Origin: JBBDYH01 sp040901795
GTDB lineage: Bacteria > Planctomycetota > Planctomycetia > Pirellulales > JALHPA01
Reading direction: 5' to 3'
Assembly: GCA_040901795.1 (NCBI GenBank)
Contig: JBBDYH010000143.1
Coordinates: 10,065 to 74,064, forward strand
Length of the DNA: 64,000 bases
Within the stretch, counting starts at the first letter, position 1. Every line of letters begins with the position of its first letter. A program made the translations under genes and the position numbers. Shown here in pieces: positions 47,971-57,378 of the stretch. The notes beneath the pieces are model-generated. The model saw only the letters and a program-made list of their open reading frames with translations, did not search any database and was not told where the DNA came from.

Positions 47971-50900
47971 TCAGGTCAACCGAATTTCCGCCACCAACGG
48001 CAGGTGATCGGATGCCGTGCGGATCAATTCCGTCCGCGGCACCTCGATGCTGACTACTTCCAATGCGCCAGACACGAAGACATGGTCGATCCGCCCGATC
48101 GGGTAATGGCTAAACCAGGTGCGCAGTGGTCGCTGGCCATTGACCGCCAACTGCGCGTCGCGGAGCCGCGACAGCAGCCGCCGGTACGGCGGCGAGCCGG
48201 GCAGCGCGTTGAAGTCGCCGCAAAGAATGCACGGCCCCCGCGATACCGCCTCGCCAAGCCATTCGTCGCTCAATAGCGCTTCAACCTGCGCCAGCCGCTC
48301 GCGGTTCGACAGCCCGAGGTGAGTGTTGATGATCTGCACCGTGCGCCCCCCGATGTCCACGTCCACCCACAGCGCGCCGCGCGGTTCGAGATGCGTCCGG
48401 TCGGCGATCCCCGGCAGACGGCCCGACCGCACCAGTCGCATCGGATGGTAGCTCAGCACTGCATCGCCATATTCCTCTTCCTCCAGCCGTATCGCGGGAT
48501 GAAAGTGAAACTCCATTTCCAGTTCCTCGGCGATGTCGCGCACCTGATCGCGGCCATCGGTCCGACGGCGTCGCACGTCGCACTCCTGCAAGGCGACGAT
48601 ATCCGGGTCGCACTGCGCGATCACACGCGCGATCCGCCGCGGCGAAAGCCGGCCGTCCATGCCCACGCAGGTGTGGACGTTGTACGTCAGCACGCGAACG
48701 GTGCCTGCTCGCAGCCGCTTGTGTCGCGGACGGGCGACGACGGGGACGTGCATCCGTCGCATTGCCTGCAACACGCCAGCCCGAAGGTCGAGCGGACGAA
48801 GGTAGCCTTTCTCTCCCTCTTCCAGGGGCGCATCGGGGGGCGCCAGGCAAAAGCCGCGCGTTTCCTCGGGGTGCGGACCGGCATGCGCCCCGTGCTCGAG
48901 CACAAAGCTTTGCGAGACACCGCTCTTTTTGAATCCGCAGACGATGAAGCTGCCGGCATTGGGGTGATGGCAGAGTGCGGCCAACTCAGCGGCGGCATCT
49001 GCCAGAAACGGATGACGGTCGCCCAACACTTTTGTGGCGTCTTGTGGCAGGGCGAAGCGCCCCTCGTCATTGAACGCCCACGCCTGCCCCTCATCGTCGA
49101 GGGTCACCACCAGGGGGATCAACGCTTCGCGAACCAACCGCTCAGCAAGCACCGCCCGCTCCGGCCAGGGATACACCGTGGGCGCGTAAATGTATCCCAG
49201 CGGGCCAAGTGCCGTGATCACCAGCTTTTGATCGTCAGTCGTCGGTTCGTCGACGCGCGGCTGTGGGAAGAGCTTCTGGGCTCGCCCTCCTCCCAACCAT
49301 CGCGCACGTTGTCCTTCGATCCCGCGTGCGCGAGCGGTACGCGGGCCCGCGTGCTCGGCGTGGGAGTGAAAGACCGCGTTTACGGCATCGTTCAGGCTGC
49401 GGCCCGCGACCTCCTCATAGATGTCGGTGTACGCCTGCCCGTGGTCGGCATAGATCCAAAGCTGGTAGTCGCGGCGGGTTGAGCGGCGGGCTGTTCTCCA
49501 GATCCGTTTGATCGCGCGGTCGATGCCTTTCAACGACCAGTGGGCGAAGTTCGACCCGGGACCGCGACGGTGCGCCTGCTCGTCGTAGCCCAAGAAATTG
49601 CAGTGCAGAATCGGCAAACCCCGTGCGGCATCCATCTTCATGCCGATGGTGATCAAATCGCGTAACAAAACGCCGACCGCCACGCGCGAGAGGATCAGCC
49701 GAAACTCAGGCCGCACGTGCCGGCCGCGGAAGATGCCGTAGATCGTGTCGGATAGCGCGAGCAGCACCTCGACGATACACAGCACAAAGGCGCGGAACAG
49801 AGGCGCCAGGTTCACCAGGCCAAAGAGGAGTATTGCGCTGGGCCGTGCATCGCGAAACAAATCGCCCCAGCCCATTACCGACGCACAAAAGTGCGGTTCG
49901 GCCGCGCCGCCGGTGAAGATATTGGAATAGCTGCTCCCGCCTTCGAGCAGCGGCGCCCCGCGGCGGATCAGCCGCTGCTGCACGCGCGCCGCTTCCTCGG
50001 GATCGATCATCCAAACGGCCTGGCCGGTCTCCTGCTCCCGGAAGCTGAACGCCGGCACGATCTGCCGCACGCCGTAAAATAATTCGCCTTGCACGGACGG
50101 CGTCGTGGCCGGCAGACCGGAGTACAAGGTATGCAGGCGGTAATGCTCGCGCGACATGAGCCTGCGCAGAAACGGCATCCGCCCGCGACGGAGCGCCCGC
50201 TCCAATTGCGTCTGCGAGAAACCATCGATCTGGACCAGGATAATGCCCGGCTCGGAGGCCATTCCCTCGAACCGCGGCAGGCCCAACAGCCGCGGTCCCC
50301 ATTCGTTGCGGCTGACCCAGCGGCGGAAGCGGTTCCACCACCGCAACATCTGGCCCAGCACCGGCGCCTTCCAGAGGTGTCGGCCTTGCATCATGCGGCC
50401 CGTTGCGCGGGCGACGTTGGTCCACAGTTCCCACTCAACGCCGATTACCCGTGTGACCGATTCCAGCGCGCCTTCGTTGGGGTTTCGCGCCCGACGCTCG
50501 GCGGCGATGGTTTCCTGGTATGCCTGGAGCGCTTTTTCCGCGCAAGCGGCGGTGGAGAAATGCTCGGCGGTCTCGCGCGCGGAGTGCTCTAGTCGTTCGC
50601 GTTCGTGCGGGGTGGCCGAGACGATCGATTGCAGCCCAGCGACGAAGGTCCGCCGGCTTTGGCTGGGCAGGAGCCGGCCGTTCTTCCGGTCGACGAGCAC
50701 CTCGCGCACGCCGGAAGCATCGATCGCCACCACGGGCTGGCCGGCAGCCATCGCCTCGACGAGGACCATGCCTTGCGTTTCGCTCTGCGAGGCGAAGGCG
50801 AAAACGTCCATTGCATGGTAAGCGTCGATCAACGCTTGTCCGCTTTGGCTGCCCGGCATGTGCAGGCGGTCGCCCATGCGATGTCGCTCGAAGATCTGGC

Positions 50901-51642
50901 GGATGGCCTCGTCGGAGGGGCCGGCGCCGACAACGAGGAAGTGAGCGCTGGGTTGCCCCCGAAGGAACCGCGCCACCGCGTCGGCCAGAAACTCGAGGTT
51001 CTTCTCCGGCGCCAGCCGGCCGACATGGCCGACCACGAAGGCGTTGGCGGGTATACCCAGTTCCTTTCGCAGCGACGCGCCGTCGCCCTTGCCAAATGCG
51101 GCGGTATCGACGCCGGTCGGTACAACGGTAATCGGCACGATCGTGCCGCGATCGCGGATGATCGAGGCCACGCTCTCGCTGGGCGCAAACACGCGATCGC
51201 AGAGGTTGGCAAAGTCGGTCGTCAACTGCACCACGAACCGCCGCAGCGCCGGCGAATCGCCGGGCACATAGTGCGTGTACTGCTCGTACATTGTGTGGTG
51301 CGTGAAGACCAGCGGCACATTGTCGGCCGCCGCCAGCCGCATCGCGTTTTCACCTAACAGAAACGGGTGGTGCGCATGGATGATGTCGGGCTGAAACTCG
51401 GCAAGCTGCGCTGCGACGAAACCGGGGATCGGCAGCCGGACGGAGAAATCGCTGCCGTTGAAGTTTTGAATGGCCGGTACGCGAATGACATCGATTTCGT
51501 CGTCCGGGCGGCCTTCGAACTCTGGAGCGACGACGATCACGCGATGGCCGCGGGCGCGGTACTCTCGCGCGAACGTTTCGACGCTACGCGCCACCCCGCC
51601 GACGTGGGGGAGGTACGTATTCGTCAACATTACGATGTTCAT
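47971..51642 (-). CDS. Three-domain fusion: GT4 glycosyltransferase, alkaline-phosphatase-like hydrolase, EEP phosphatase
   Basis: 1223 residues from the ATG at 51642 (MNIVMLTNTYLPHVGG). Residues 1-380 form a GT-B GT4 domain with TGVDTAAF, VGHVGRLAPEKN and the EX7E motif ETQGMVLVE. Residues 466-960 have the alkaline-phosphatase-like metal-site pattern: QIDGF (Asp473), PATTPSVQGE with a candidate Thr nucleophile, LGYDEQAH (Asp687, His691), YADHGQ, and EHGAHAGPH; a hydrophobic stretch (603-630) may be membrane-inserted. Residues 982-1223 form an endonuclease/exonuclease/phosphatase domain: TYNVH, DIVALQECD, GDFNALPGSPPYR and TASDHLPL. All three active sites look intact. Lipid-glycan remodelling is inferred. 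Its last codons are duplicated by a mobile element. Confidence 0.92.
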   Translation of the reverse strand: MNIVMLTNTYLPHVGGVARSVETFAREYRARGHRVIVVAPEFEGRPDDEIDVIRVPAIQNFNGSDFSVRLPIPGFVAAQLAEFQPDIIHAHHPFLLGENAMRLAAADNVPLVFTHHTMYEQYTHYVPGDSPALRRFVVQLTTDFANLCDRVFAPSESVASIIRDRGTIVPITVVPTGVDTAAFGKGDGASLRKELGIPANAFVVGHVGRLAPEKNLEFLADAVARFLRGQPSAHFLVVGAGPSDEAIRQIFERHRMGDRLHMPGSQSGQALIDAYHAMDVFAFASQSETQGMVLVEAMAAGQPVVAIDASGVREVLVDRKNGRLLPSQSRRTFVAGLQSIVSATPHERERLEHSARETAEHFSTAACAEKALQAYQETIAAERRARNPNEGALESVTRVIGVEWELWTNVARATGRMMQGRHLWKAPVLGQMLRWWNRFRRWVSRNEWGPRLLGLPRFEGMASEPGIILVQIDGFSQTQLERALRRGRMPFLRRLMSREHYRLHTLYSGLPATTPSVQGELFYGVRQIVPAFSFREQETGQAVWMIDPEEAARVQQRLIRRGAPLLEGGSSYSNIFTGGAAEPHFCASVMGWGDLFRDARPSAILLFGLVNLAPLFRAFVLCIVEVLLALSDTIYGIFRGRHVRPEFRLILSRVAVGVLLRDLITIGMKMDAARGLPILHCNFLGYDEQAHRRGPGSNFAHWSLKGIDRAIKRIWRTARRSTRRDYQLWIYADHGQAYTDIYEEVAGRSLNDAVNAVFHSHAEHAGPRTARARGIEGQRARWLGGGRAQKLFPQPRVDEPTTDDQKLVITALGPLGYIYAPTVYPWPERAVLAERLVREALIPLVVTLDDEGQAWAFNDEGRFALPQDATKVLGDRHPFLADAAAELAALCHHPNAGSFIVCGFKKSGVSQSFVLEHGAHAGPHPEETRGFCLAPPDAPLEEGEKGYLRPLDLRAGVLQAMRRMHVPVVARPRHKRLRAGTVRVLTYNVHTCVGMDGRLSPRRIARVIAQCDPDIVALQECDVRRRRTDGRDQVRDIAEELEMEFHFHPAIRLEEEEYGDAVLSYHPMRLVRSGRLPGIADRTHLEPRGALWVDVDIGGRTVQIINTHLGLSNRERLAQVEALLSDEWLGEAVSRGPCILCGDFNALPGSPPYRRLLSRLRDAQLAVNGQRPLRTWFSHYPIGRIDHVFVSGALEVVSIEVPRTELIRTASDHLPLVAEIRLT

Positions 51643-51654
51643 AGAGCGTATTGT

Positions 51655-51752
51655 AGACCGCGGAAGTGGGGCAGACATTCCTGTCTGCCGAACAAGGCAG
51701 GCAAGAATGCCTGCCCCACAGGAACGGCACACGGAGTGTGCCTTCTACAACG
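51655..51752. repeat. GGGGCAGACATTCCTGTCTGCC / GGCAGGCAAGAATGCCTGCC hairpin cluster
   Basis: Three adjacent palindromes: GCAGACATTCCTGTCTGC, GGCAGGCAAGAATGCCTGCC and GCACACGGAGTGTGC, with flanking GTAGACC and GTAGAAGG-like ends. They occupy the leader of the fusion gene and reach the stop codon of the alcohol dehydrogenase gene. Confidence 0.8.
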
Positions 51753-52977
51753 CGGCTACCGGAACTGCCGCGCTGGTCGTCTGCGCGGCGCTGGTTAGCG
51801 CCGCCTCAGGCCGCAGCGCCACTTTGATACAGTGTTGCCGCTTGTCGCGGAAAATACGATATGCGTCGGCCGCTTCGGAGAGCGGCAAATGATGCGAGAA
51901 GACGAAGCTGGGGTCCACCTGGCCTTGCTTCCAATAGTCGAACAGCCGGGGGATATACCGCTGGCAATGGGCCTGTCCCATATTCAAGTGCAAGCCCTTG
52001 TTAAAGGCGACACCAAGCGGAAACTTGTCGACGACCAGACCATAGACTCCCATGATCGACAGCGTGCCCCCCTTGCGACAGGCCTGAATCATCGCCCGAA
52101 TGACATGGGCGCGCTCGGTCTGCATGAGGAGCGCCGTCTTGATTCGGTCGTAGGCCGACATCAGCCAACTAAAGCCGTGCGCCTCCATGCCGACCGCGTC
52201 CACGCAGGCGTCTGGACCGCGGCCGCCGGTCAGCGTTTTGAGCGTGTCGTACAGATCGACCCGGTCATGATTCAAGGTCGTCGCTCCGCTGGTTTGTGCC
52301 GCCAGGTGCAGCCGCTCGGGCACGTTGTCGATGGCAATCACCTGTCCGGCGCCAAGCAGAAAGGCGCTTTTGATCACGAACTGGCCGACCGGCCCGCAAC
52401 CCCACACGGCCACCACGTCGCCGGGCTGGATGTTGCAGAGATCGGCGCCCATGAAGCCGGTGGCGAAGACATCGGCGCACGGAAGCGCCTGCTCGTCGCT
52501 CATCCCGTCAGGAATCTTGAAGGCGCCCACATCGGCGAACGGGACGCGAATGTACTCGGCCTGCGCGCCGGCGTACCCGCCGAACAAATGCGAATAGCCA
52601 AAGATCCCGGCTGTGGAAAAGTTGTAGAGCTTCTCCATCATGGCGGCGTTGGGATTGGAGTTATCGCAGAGCGAGAACTCGCTGTTCCGGCAATACCAGC
52701 AACGGCCGCAGGCAATGCAGAACGAGGCGACTACGCGATCACCTACCGACAGATTGCGGACCTCGGCGCCAGTCTCGACCACCTCGCCTACCATTTCGTG
52801 GCCGAGAATGTCGCCGGGCTGCATGCTCGGAACAAATCCGCCATAGAGATGAAGATCCGAACCGCAGACGGTGGTCAGCGTAATCTTCACAATGGCGTCG
52901 CGCGGGTTGAGAATGCGCGGCATCGCCACGTCTTCGACCTGCACTTTGCCGCTGCCGCACCAACAGACCGCTTTCAT
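51745..52977 (-). CDS. Zinc-dependent alcohol dehydrogenase, glutathione-independent formaldehyde dehydrogenase type
   Basis: 410 residues of the medium-chain dehydrogenase family. TVCGSDLHLYGGF and DILGHEMVGEVVE supply the catalytic zinc ligands Cys and His; the structural zinc site is CIACGRCWYCRNSEFSLC with four cysteines. PGDVVAVWGCGPVGQFVIKSAFLLGA is the Rossmann GxGPVG site binding NAD. The segment FGYSHLFGGYAGAQAEYIRVPFADVGAFKIPDG is typical of the formaldehyde-dehydrogenase-like subgroup of planctomycetes and actinobacteria. Downstream on the same strand as the SRPBCC gene (108-base gap). Confidence 0.95.
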   Translation of the reverse strand: MKAVCWCGSGKVQVEDVAMPRILNPRDAIVKITLTTVCGSDLHLYGGFVPSMQPGDILGHEMVGEVVETGAEVRNLSVGDRVVASFCIACGRCWYCRNSEFSLCDNSNPNAAMMEKLYNFSTAGIFGYSHLFGGYAGAQAEYIRVPFADVGAFKIPDGMSDEQALPCADVFATGFMGADLCNIQPGDVVAVWGCGPVGQFVIKSAFLLGAGQVIAIDNVPERLHLAAQTSGATTLNHDRVDLYDTLKTLTGGRGPDACVDAVGMEAHGFSWLMSAYDRIKTALLMQTERAHVIRAMIQACRKGGTLSIMGVYGLVVDKFPLGVAFNKGLHLNMGQAHCQRYIPRLFDYWKQGQVDPSFVFSHHLPLSEAADAYRIFRDKRQHCIKVALRPEAALTSAAQTTSAAVPVAAL

Positions 52978-53085
52978 GGCTTCGCTCCTTTATGTAGGCG
53001 TCACGCTCCGCGTGACGAAGCATCTCTCGATCCCGAGCGTAAGCGCTGCGTTATCGGGGGACTTACGTCGCCCCGCTCGCCGACT

Positions 53086-53868
53086 CTACGCACACATCCC
53101 GTGCGGTTGTCCTTCGATCGTCGGCGCCTCGCCGGCTTCCATGATCTGCTTGAACCGCCGCAGGTCCTCCTGCACTTGATGGTCCGCCGACTCGCCGAAG
53201 ATCGCCGCAATCGCTGCTCCCAGTTTGCCTGCGGGGGGGTCATATTTCAGCGTGACGGTGACTTCCGTGCCGCGATCGCCCGGGGCCTTGCGGAACTGCA
53301 CCGAGCCGGCCGTGTCGACTTGCGAGCCGGTTAACGACCGCCAGCCGATCAGCTCGTTCTCGCGCTCCGTGTAAATCTCGGCGTCCCATTCGACGGTTTT
53401 GCCAAACGGAGCGCTAGCCACCCAGTGCGACTGGTTGTCGCTGGTGATCTCGACGGACTGCAGGTGTCGCATCACGCGCGGCAGATTACGGAAGTTTCGC
53501 CAGAACGAGTAAAGCTCCGCTGGTTCCTTCAGCACCGTGACGCTTTGCGTGATTCTGACGCCGCGGCCGGCGCCAATCCGAACCGGCCGGCCGTCGTTGG
53601 ACCGTGCAGTGTTGACACCCAGGGCGCTATAGGCCATGCAGTTACCAGTCACACCTCGATGGACCAGGCTGCCCCCCGTCAGCGCCATCGCTAGCCCCCC
53701 GAAGCCGCCCCGCGCCAGCCCGAACGCCGCCAGCGCGGCCCCGCCAACCGCCGACGCCAGACGTTCCGCGGCGCCGACGTTGTGCGTTGACGTGGTAGCA
53801 GGAAAATCGCCGGTCGCGGCCACACTTACCGTGGGGGGTCGGGGCCCGATGGTCGTTGAAGCTGCCAT
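53086..53868 (-). CDS. SRPBCC/polyketide-cyclase family membrane-anchored protein
   Basis: 260 residues; AGGAG precedes the ATG at 53868. Residues about 30-75 contain a Gly/Ala-rich hydrophobic segment (LASAVGGAALAAFGLARGG, GLAMALTGGSLVHRGVTGNC) matching DUF2892-like membrane parts. The second half is a START/SRPBCC fold: ITQSVTVLKEPAELYSFWRNF, LPRVMRHLQSVEI, GWRSLTGSQVDTAGSVQF and TEVTVTLKYDPPAGKLGA. Such proteins bind hydrophobic ligands and often neighbour formaldehyde-type dehydrogenases, as here. Confidence 0.9.
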   Translation of the reverse strand: MAASTTIGPRPPTVSVAATGDFPATTSTHNVGAAERLASAVGGAALAAFGLARGGFGGLAMALTGGSLVHRGVTGNCMAYSALGVNTARSNDGRPVRIGAGRGVRITQSVTVLKEPAELYSFWRNFRNLPRVMRHLQSVEITSDNQSHWVASAPFGKTVEWDAEIYTERENELIGWRSLTGSQVDTAGSVQFRKAPGDRGTEVTVTLKYDPPAGKLGAAIAAIFGESADHQVQEDLRRFKQIMEAGEAPTIEGQPHGMCA

Positions 53869-54139
53869 AACCTGTCTCCTGATGAACCGGGAACGGCCGT
53901 TATATTCCGGCGTAGGCCGTCGAACGCCCGGTTTGGGCGGGCAGCGGCCGTCGACCGTTCGCTACGGTCTTGGTTTTCGCGTGGTTTGCTTCCGCGGTTA
54001 GCCCTGCTCGCAAAGCCTGTACCACCTGAGCAGCCGCGGGCGCCTTTCGGCGCGTGCAGCCGAGACTGTTCCCTGCTAAACTCTTGCCGGGGACTCTGGG
54101 CTGGCAAGGTAGGCATTTCAACTGACGAGGAGCAATGTG

Positions 54140-54844
54140 ATGGCGAAGAACTGGTGGACCGTGGCGATCGGTGTGGCGTTGATGCTCTGGAGTGGCCAAT
54201 CACTTCGGGCACAGGACAAGGCCGACATGCCGTTCAACGGGAAGAACCTCGACGGCTGGAAGCTCAAGGGCGCCAACAAAGAGAAGAGCAAGTGGACTGT
54301 CGGCAAAGCCAAGATGGATCCTGAAAGCCCGCGGGGCCTTGTTGTGATGGACGCGAAGCAGGGCGACGGGGAACTCGTCAACGCCCAAGGTGGCGGCGTC
54401 GATATCTACACTGAACAGAAGTGGGGCGACGCGACGATCGAGCTGGAGTTGATGGTCCCGCAGCGGTCCAACTCGGGCGTCTATGTGATGGGCGAGTACG
54501 AAGTGCAGGTGCTCGACAGCTTCGGCAAGCAGCGCGTAGGGCCGGGCGACATTGGCGGCCTTTACAATGCCGCAGCGCCCAAAAAGAACGCCGCCAAAGA
54601 ACCCGGTCAGTGGCAGAAGTTCGTCCTTGAATTTCAAGCGCCGAAGTACGAAGGCGACAAGAAAGTCGCCCATGCCAAATTCGTGAAGGTCACGCTCAAT
54701 GGCGAAGTGATCCACGAGAATGTGGAGATGAAAGGCGTCACCCCAACCGGCGTGACGGGCAAGGAAGCGCCGACCGGGCCCTTGATGTTCCAGGGCGACC
54801 ACGGGCCGGTGGCGTTTCGGAATATCAAGATCACGCCGAAGTGA
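54140..54844 (+). CDS. DUF1080 (3-keto-disaccharide hydrolase) domain protein
   Basis: 234 residues from the ATG at 54140, with AGGAG at 54128-54132; the frame also offers a GTG at 54137. A signal peptide (TVAIGVALMLWSGQSLRAQ) exports it. FNGKNLDGWKLKG is the DUF1080 N-terminus, and the concanavalin-like jelly-roll blocks WGDATIELELMVPQRSNSGVYVMGEYEVQVLDSFGK and GPLMFQGDHGPVAFRNIKI follow. The family hydrolyses 3-keto-glucosides or binds glycans. The 268 bases upstream have no other gene. Confidence 0.93.
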   Translation: MAKNWWTVAIGVALMLWSGQSLRAQDKADMPFNGKNLDGWKLKGANKEKSKWTVGKAKMDPESPRGLVVMDAKQGDGELVNAQGGGVDIYTEQKWGDATIELELMVPQRSNSGVYVMGEYEVQVLDSFGKQRVGPGDIGGLYNAAAPKKNAAKEPGQWQKFVLEFQAPKYEGDKKVAHAKFVKVTLNGEVIHENVEMKGVTPTGVTGKEAPTGPLMFQGDHGPVAFRNIKITPK

Positions 54845-54845
54845 G

Positions 54846-54930
54846 GATGAATGGGGAATGAATGGAATGGGGATTGGGGAATGAAATCCGCTTGCGATTC
54901 CACATTCCCCATTCACGCATTCCCCATTAC
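54846..54930. repeat. GAATGGGGAATG / CATTCCCCATTC inverted repeat between convergent genes
   Basis: GGGGAATGAATGGAATGGGG then GGGGAATG on one side and CATTCCCCATTCACGCATTC on the other pair into a long imperfect hairpin, which could be a bidirectional terminator for DUF1080 and hemQ. Confidence 0.75.
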
Positions 54931-55757
54931 TGACCGATCCTGCAGTGCTCTAGCAGCTCAACCGGCGTAGTCACGTAGCCGACATAGAACGGCCCGAACT
55001 CTGCATAACGGGCGCTGGCCTCGTCGAACCGCATGCGGTAGACGATCTCCTTGAGGAACTCGGGGCTGCGCGCCCAGAGCGTGACGCCCCATTCCCAGTC
55101 GTCGAAACCCAAGCCGACGGTGATCAATTGCGTCACCTTGCCGCCGAACGTCATGCCGGTCCGGCCGTGCTCGGCCATCAACTTGTTCCGCTCGTCGAAG
55201 GGCAAGAGGAACCAGTTCTCGCCGACTTTACGTTTCTTATTCATCGGGTAGAAGCAGGTGTTCGGCCACGGCGGCAGGTCCGGTGTCAGCCGCTGCCGGC
55301 GCATCATCACTTCGCGGTTCTCGTACGCCTTCAGCTTGGCCTTGTAGGTCGGGCTGTCAGGTTGCTCGCCTTCTTCGACCAGCCGGCGGCCATAGGCTTC
55401 GACCGTGGGCACGTATTCCGACACCTCGGTGATCGACACAAAGGAATACGTCGGCACAAGCGCATGTCCTAGCGGGCCAGAGACGAGCTGCTGGTGGACG
55501 GTATCGATCTTTAGCGGACTGGCGTCTAAGAGCATCAGGCCGAAGTCGGCCTTATGGCCACTTGTGATCGAAAGCTGTACACGCGCGGGCCCATCACCGG
55601 TCGTGGGAGCAAGAGCTGCGGCAAACTGCTCACGTCCGACGCGCAGCTCATCCGGACCTAGCTCGCGCAATCGCGCGCGATCGAAACGATAGTAAAGGTG
55701 GCTGCAATGCCAGCCTTCAGCGGGTGCGAGCGAAACGTTGGCGCCGTCGGTAGACAT
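54927..55757 (-). CDS. hemQ: Coproheme decarboxylase / HemQ (chlorite dismutase family)
   Basis: 276 residues. The C-terminal ferredoxin-like repeat holds FYPMNKKRKVGENWFLLPFDERNKLMAEHGRTG, KVTQLITVGLGFDDWEWGVTLWA and FGPFYVGY, matching HemQ, the enzyme that makes protoheme from coproheme III with peroxide. The His of MAEHGRTG corresponds to the axial heme ligand. The N-terminal half is diverged but keeps HLYYRFDR. With hemC in the same window this suggests heme synthesis via the coproporphyrin route. Confidence 0.93.
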   Translation of the reverse strand: MSTDGANVSLAPAEGWHCSHLYYRFDRARLRELGPDELRVGREQFAAALAPTTGDGPARVQLSITSGHKADFGLMLLDASPLKIDTVHQQLVSGPLGHALVPTYSFVSITEVSEYVPTVEAYGRRLVEEGEQPDSPTYKAKLKAYENREVMMRRQRLTPDLPPWPNTCFYPMNKKRKVGENWFLLPFDERNKLMAEHGRTGMTFGGKVTQLITVGLGFDDWEWGVTLWARSPEFLKEIVYRMRFDEASARYAEFGPFYVGYVTTPVELLEHCRIGQ

Positions 55758-55870
55758 GGGTGAGGGCAGACCGCAATCTTCAATGCGGTTCTCGGCAGGT
55801 CGGATTCAAGAATCACATCATAACGAGTTTTGCCGCCGACGAAACGGCCTCACGGCGCAATCGTCCGCGC

Positions 55871-56326
55871 TCATTGACTCTTCAATCGTAGATCGATCTC
55901 ATTGTTGCCCGTCGTGATCATATACTCAAGGTCGGACTGCTCGACCGTGCCGTAGCGCGGAGGAGTCAACAGTCTTCCAACGGCAGTTTCGCTTTCGCCT
56001 GGTCCCGGCGCGGCAGTTGCTACAACGGTCGCGACGTATTTGCCGGACTCGAGTCCTTCCTGAGCGCCCGTCTTGACCGTAAAGTTCCCCTCGGCATCGA
56101 TGCGCGCATAGGCCGGAGCGCCGCCGGCCTGGGGATGAAAGGTCACCGTCCCGCGCGACAAGGGCACGCCATCCAGAGTCACGGTTCCTGTAATCGATGA
56201 TTCGTGCTTTGCGCAGCCCACGAACGCGGCCGCACAGAACGCGAGACCGAACAGGGTAACGGGACGAACCGTGTGCAGCGGAGATTGTTGCTTGAACGAC
56301 GGGGGGCGCATGGAACTCTTTTTCAA
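55871..56326 (-). CDS. Lipoprotein with carboxypeptidase-regulatory-like fold
   Basis: 151 residues. After a positively charged start, the hydrophobic stretch LFGLAFCAAAFVGC carries a lipobox (FVGC), so it is a lipoprotein. The mature part is a beta-sandwich: SSITGTVTLDGVPLSRGTVTFHPQ, YARIDAEGNFTVKTGAQEGLESGKYVATVVA. This small family regularly follows DUF1559 genes in planctomycetes, as here: its ATG is three bases after the DUF1559 stop. Function unknown. Confidence 0.85.
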   Translation of the reverse strand: MKKSSMRPPSFKQQSPLHTVRPVTLFGLAFCAAAFVGCAKHESSITGTVTLDGVPLSRGTVTFHPQAGGAPAYARIDAEGNFTVKTGAQEGLESGKYVATVVATAAPGPGESETAVGRLLTPPRYGTVEQSDLEYMITTGNNEIDLRLKSQ

Positions 56327-56329
56327 TTC

Positions 56330-57268
56330 TTACGGCAGGGAGGCGCTTTCGTGGCCGGCCTTCGTGCTGAGGGCGCGGTATATCTTGTGATCGATCGTCT
56401 CATTCACGAACTGCGTGGAACCATCGACCATGCAAAAGTGTGCGCCGCCGGGGTGCCGGCTGCGGAACGTCATCACGTTCCACCATTCGGCCGGCGTGGT
56501 GGGTCGCGGAAAATAGTTTAACGGCCCATGGCAGCTCGCATAGTCGCCGTTGCTGTAAAACGCCGCACTGTGCCGGTTCTCCGAAGGTACATCCTCGCCC
56601 ACCATGAAGGTTTTGCTCGTCCCATCGAGAACGTGCTTCAACTGCGTGGGCCGGTAGCGAGTGTGACGCCAGAAGATTCCTGGGCAGCGCGTCATGCGAT
56701 GGCAGTCGGGCTGCGCGCCTTGGTGCACGCTGGACGAATCCCCCATCCGAGTATCGCCAATGACGCCCTTGTAATTCGTGAGCGTGACCTCGATCCCATC
56801 CAACTGGAATTGGCTGGTCGATGTTCGGGGCCCGTCGCCGTCGGAGGGGCATTCCAACACCGCCAAGCGGGTCTTCATCGCCGCGCGGCAGACCGTGTTA
56901 CGGATGCCGCCGCCGCTGTTCATGTTTCCCGTGAGGCATGGCCTGAACTGCTCGTAGAGTGCAGATTCCTCGAGCTGCTTAAGCACGGTCAAGATCCAGC
57001 CTTTGCCGCTCAGCAGATTTGACGGCGCGTTGGTGAAATCCTGCGGTGTATCAAAGCCGTTGCTGGTCGGGAATGTTTTGAAAGACGAGAGGTGGTTCGC
57101 CACGCCAAGACCCAACTGGCGCAAGTTATTGCTGCACTGCGAGCGGCGCGACGCTTCTCGCGCTGCCTGCACTGCCGGCAGCATCAGCGCGACCAAGACG
57201 CCGATGATCGCAATCACGACCAGCAGTTCGACGAGGGTAAACGCCAGACGAGCGCGGGCGGGTGACAT
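56330..57268 (-). CDS. DUF1559 pseudopilin-like protein
   Basis: 312 residues from the ATG at 57268 (MSPARARLAFTLVELLVVIA). The N-terminal methylation motif FTLVELLVVIAIIGVLVALML is that of type IV pilins and type II secretion pseudopilins, followed by LPAVQAAREASRRSQCSNNLRQLGL, specific for DUF1559. HPGGAHFCMVDGSTQFVNETI is the C-terminal H-x9-DG signature. Planctomycetes carry dozens of these; they are probably prepilin-peptidase processed surface proteins. Confidence 0.96.
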   Translation of the reverse strand: MSPARARLAFTLVELLVVIAIIGVLVALMLPAVQAAREASRRSQCSNNLRQLGLGVANHLSSFKTFPTSNGFDTPQDFTNAPSNLLSGKGWILTVLKQLEESALYEQFRPCLTGNMNSGGGIRNTVCRAAMKTRLAVLECPSDGDGPRTSTSQFQLDGIEVTLTNYKGVIGDTRMGDSSSVHQGAQPDCHRMTRCPGIFWRHTRYRPTQLKHVLDGTSKTFMVGEDVPSENRHSAAFYSNGDYASCHGPLNYFPRPTTPAEWWNVMTFRSRHPGGAHFCMVDGSTQFVNETIDHKIYRALSTKAGHESASLP

Positions 57269-57378
57269 GGCTTCCTCGCTGCTAGAAAATGTCAGTGTAG
57301 CAGGTAGGAGCGGTATTGCGAGCGGCAAGCGTCACCAACAATTTGCCGGAGAGAACCCTTTTGGCTTATACTCGTACT

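Noticed and set aside
51832..53334. 500-codon plus-strand frame opposite the alcohol dehydrogenase and SRPBCC genes
   Set aside because: It spans two well-supported minus-strand genes, has no recognisable motif and no ribosome site.
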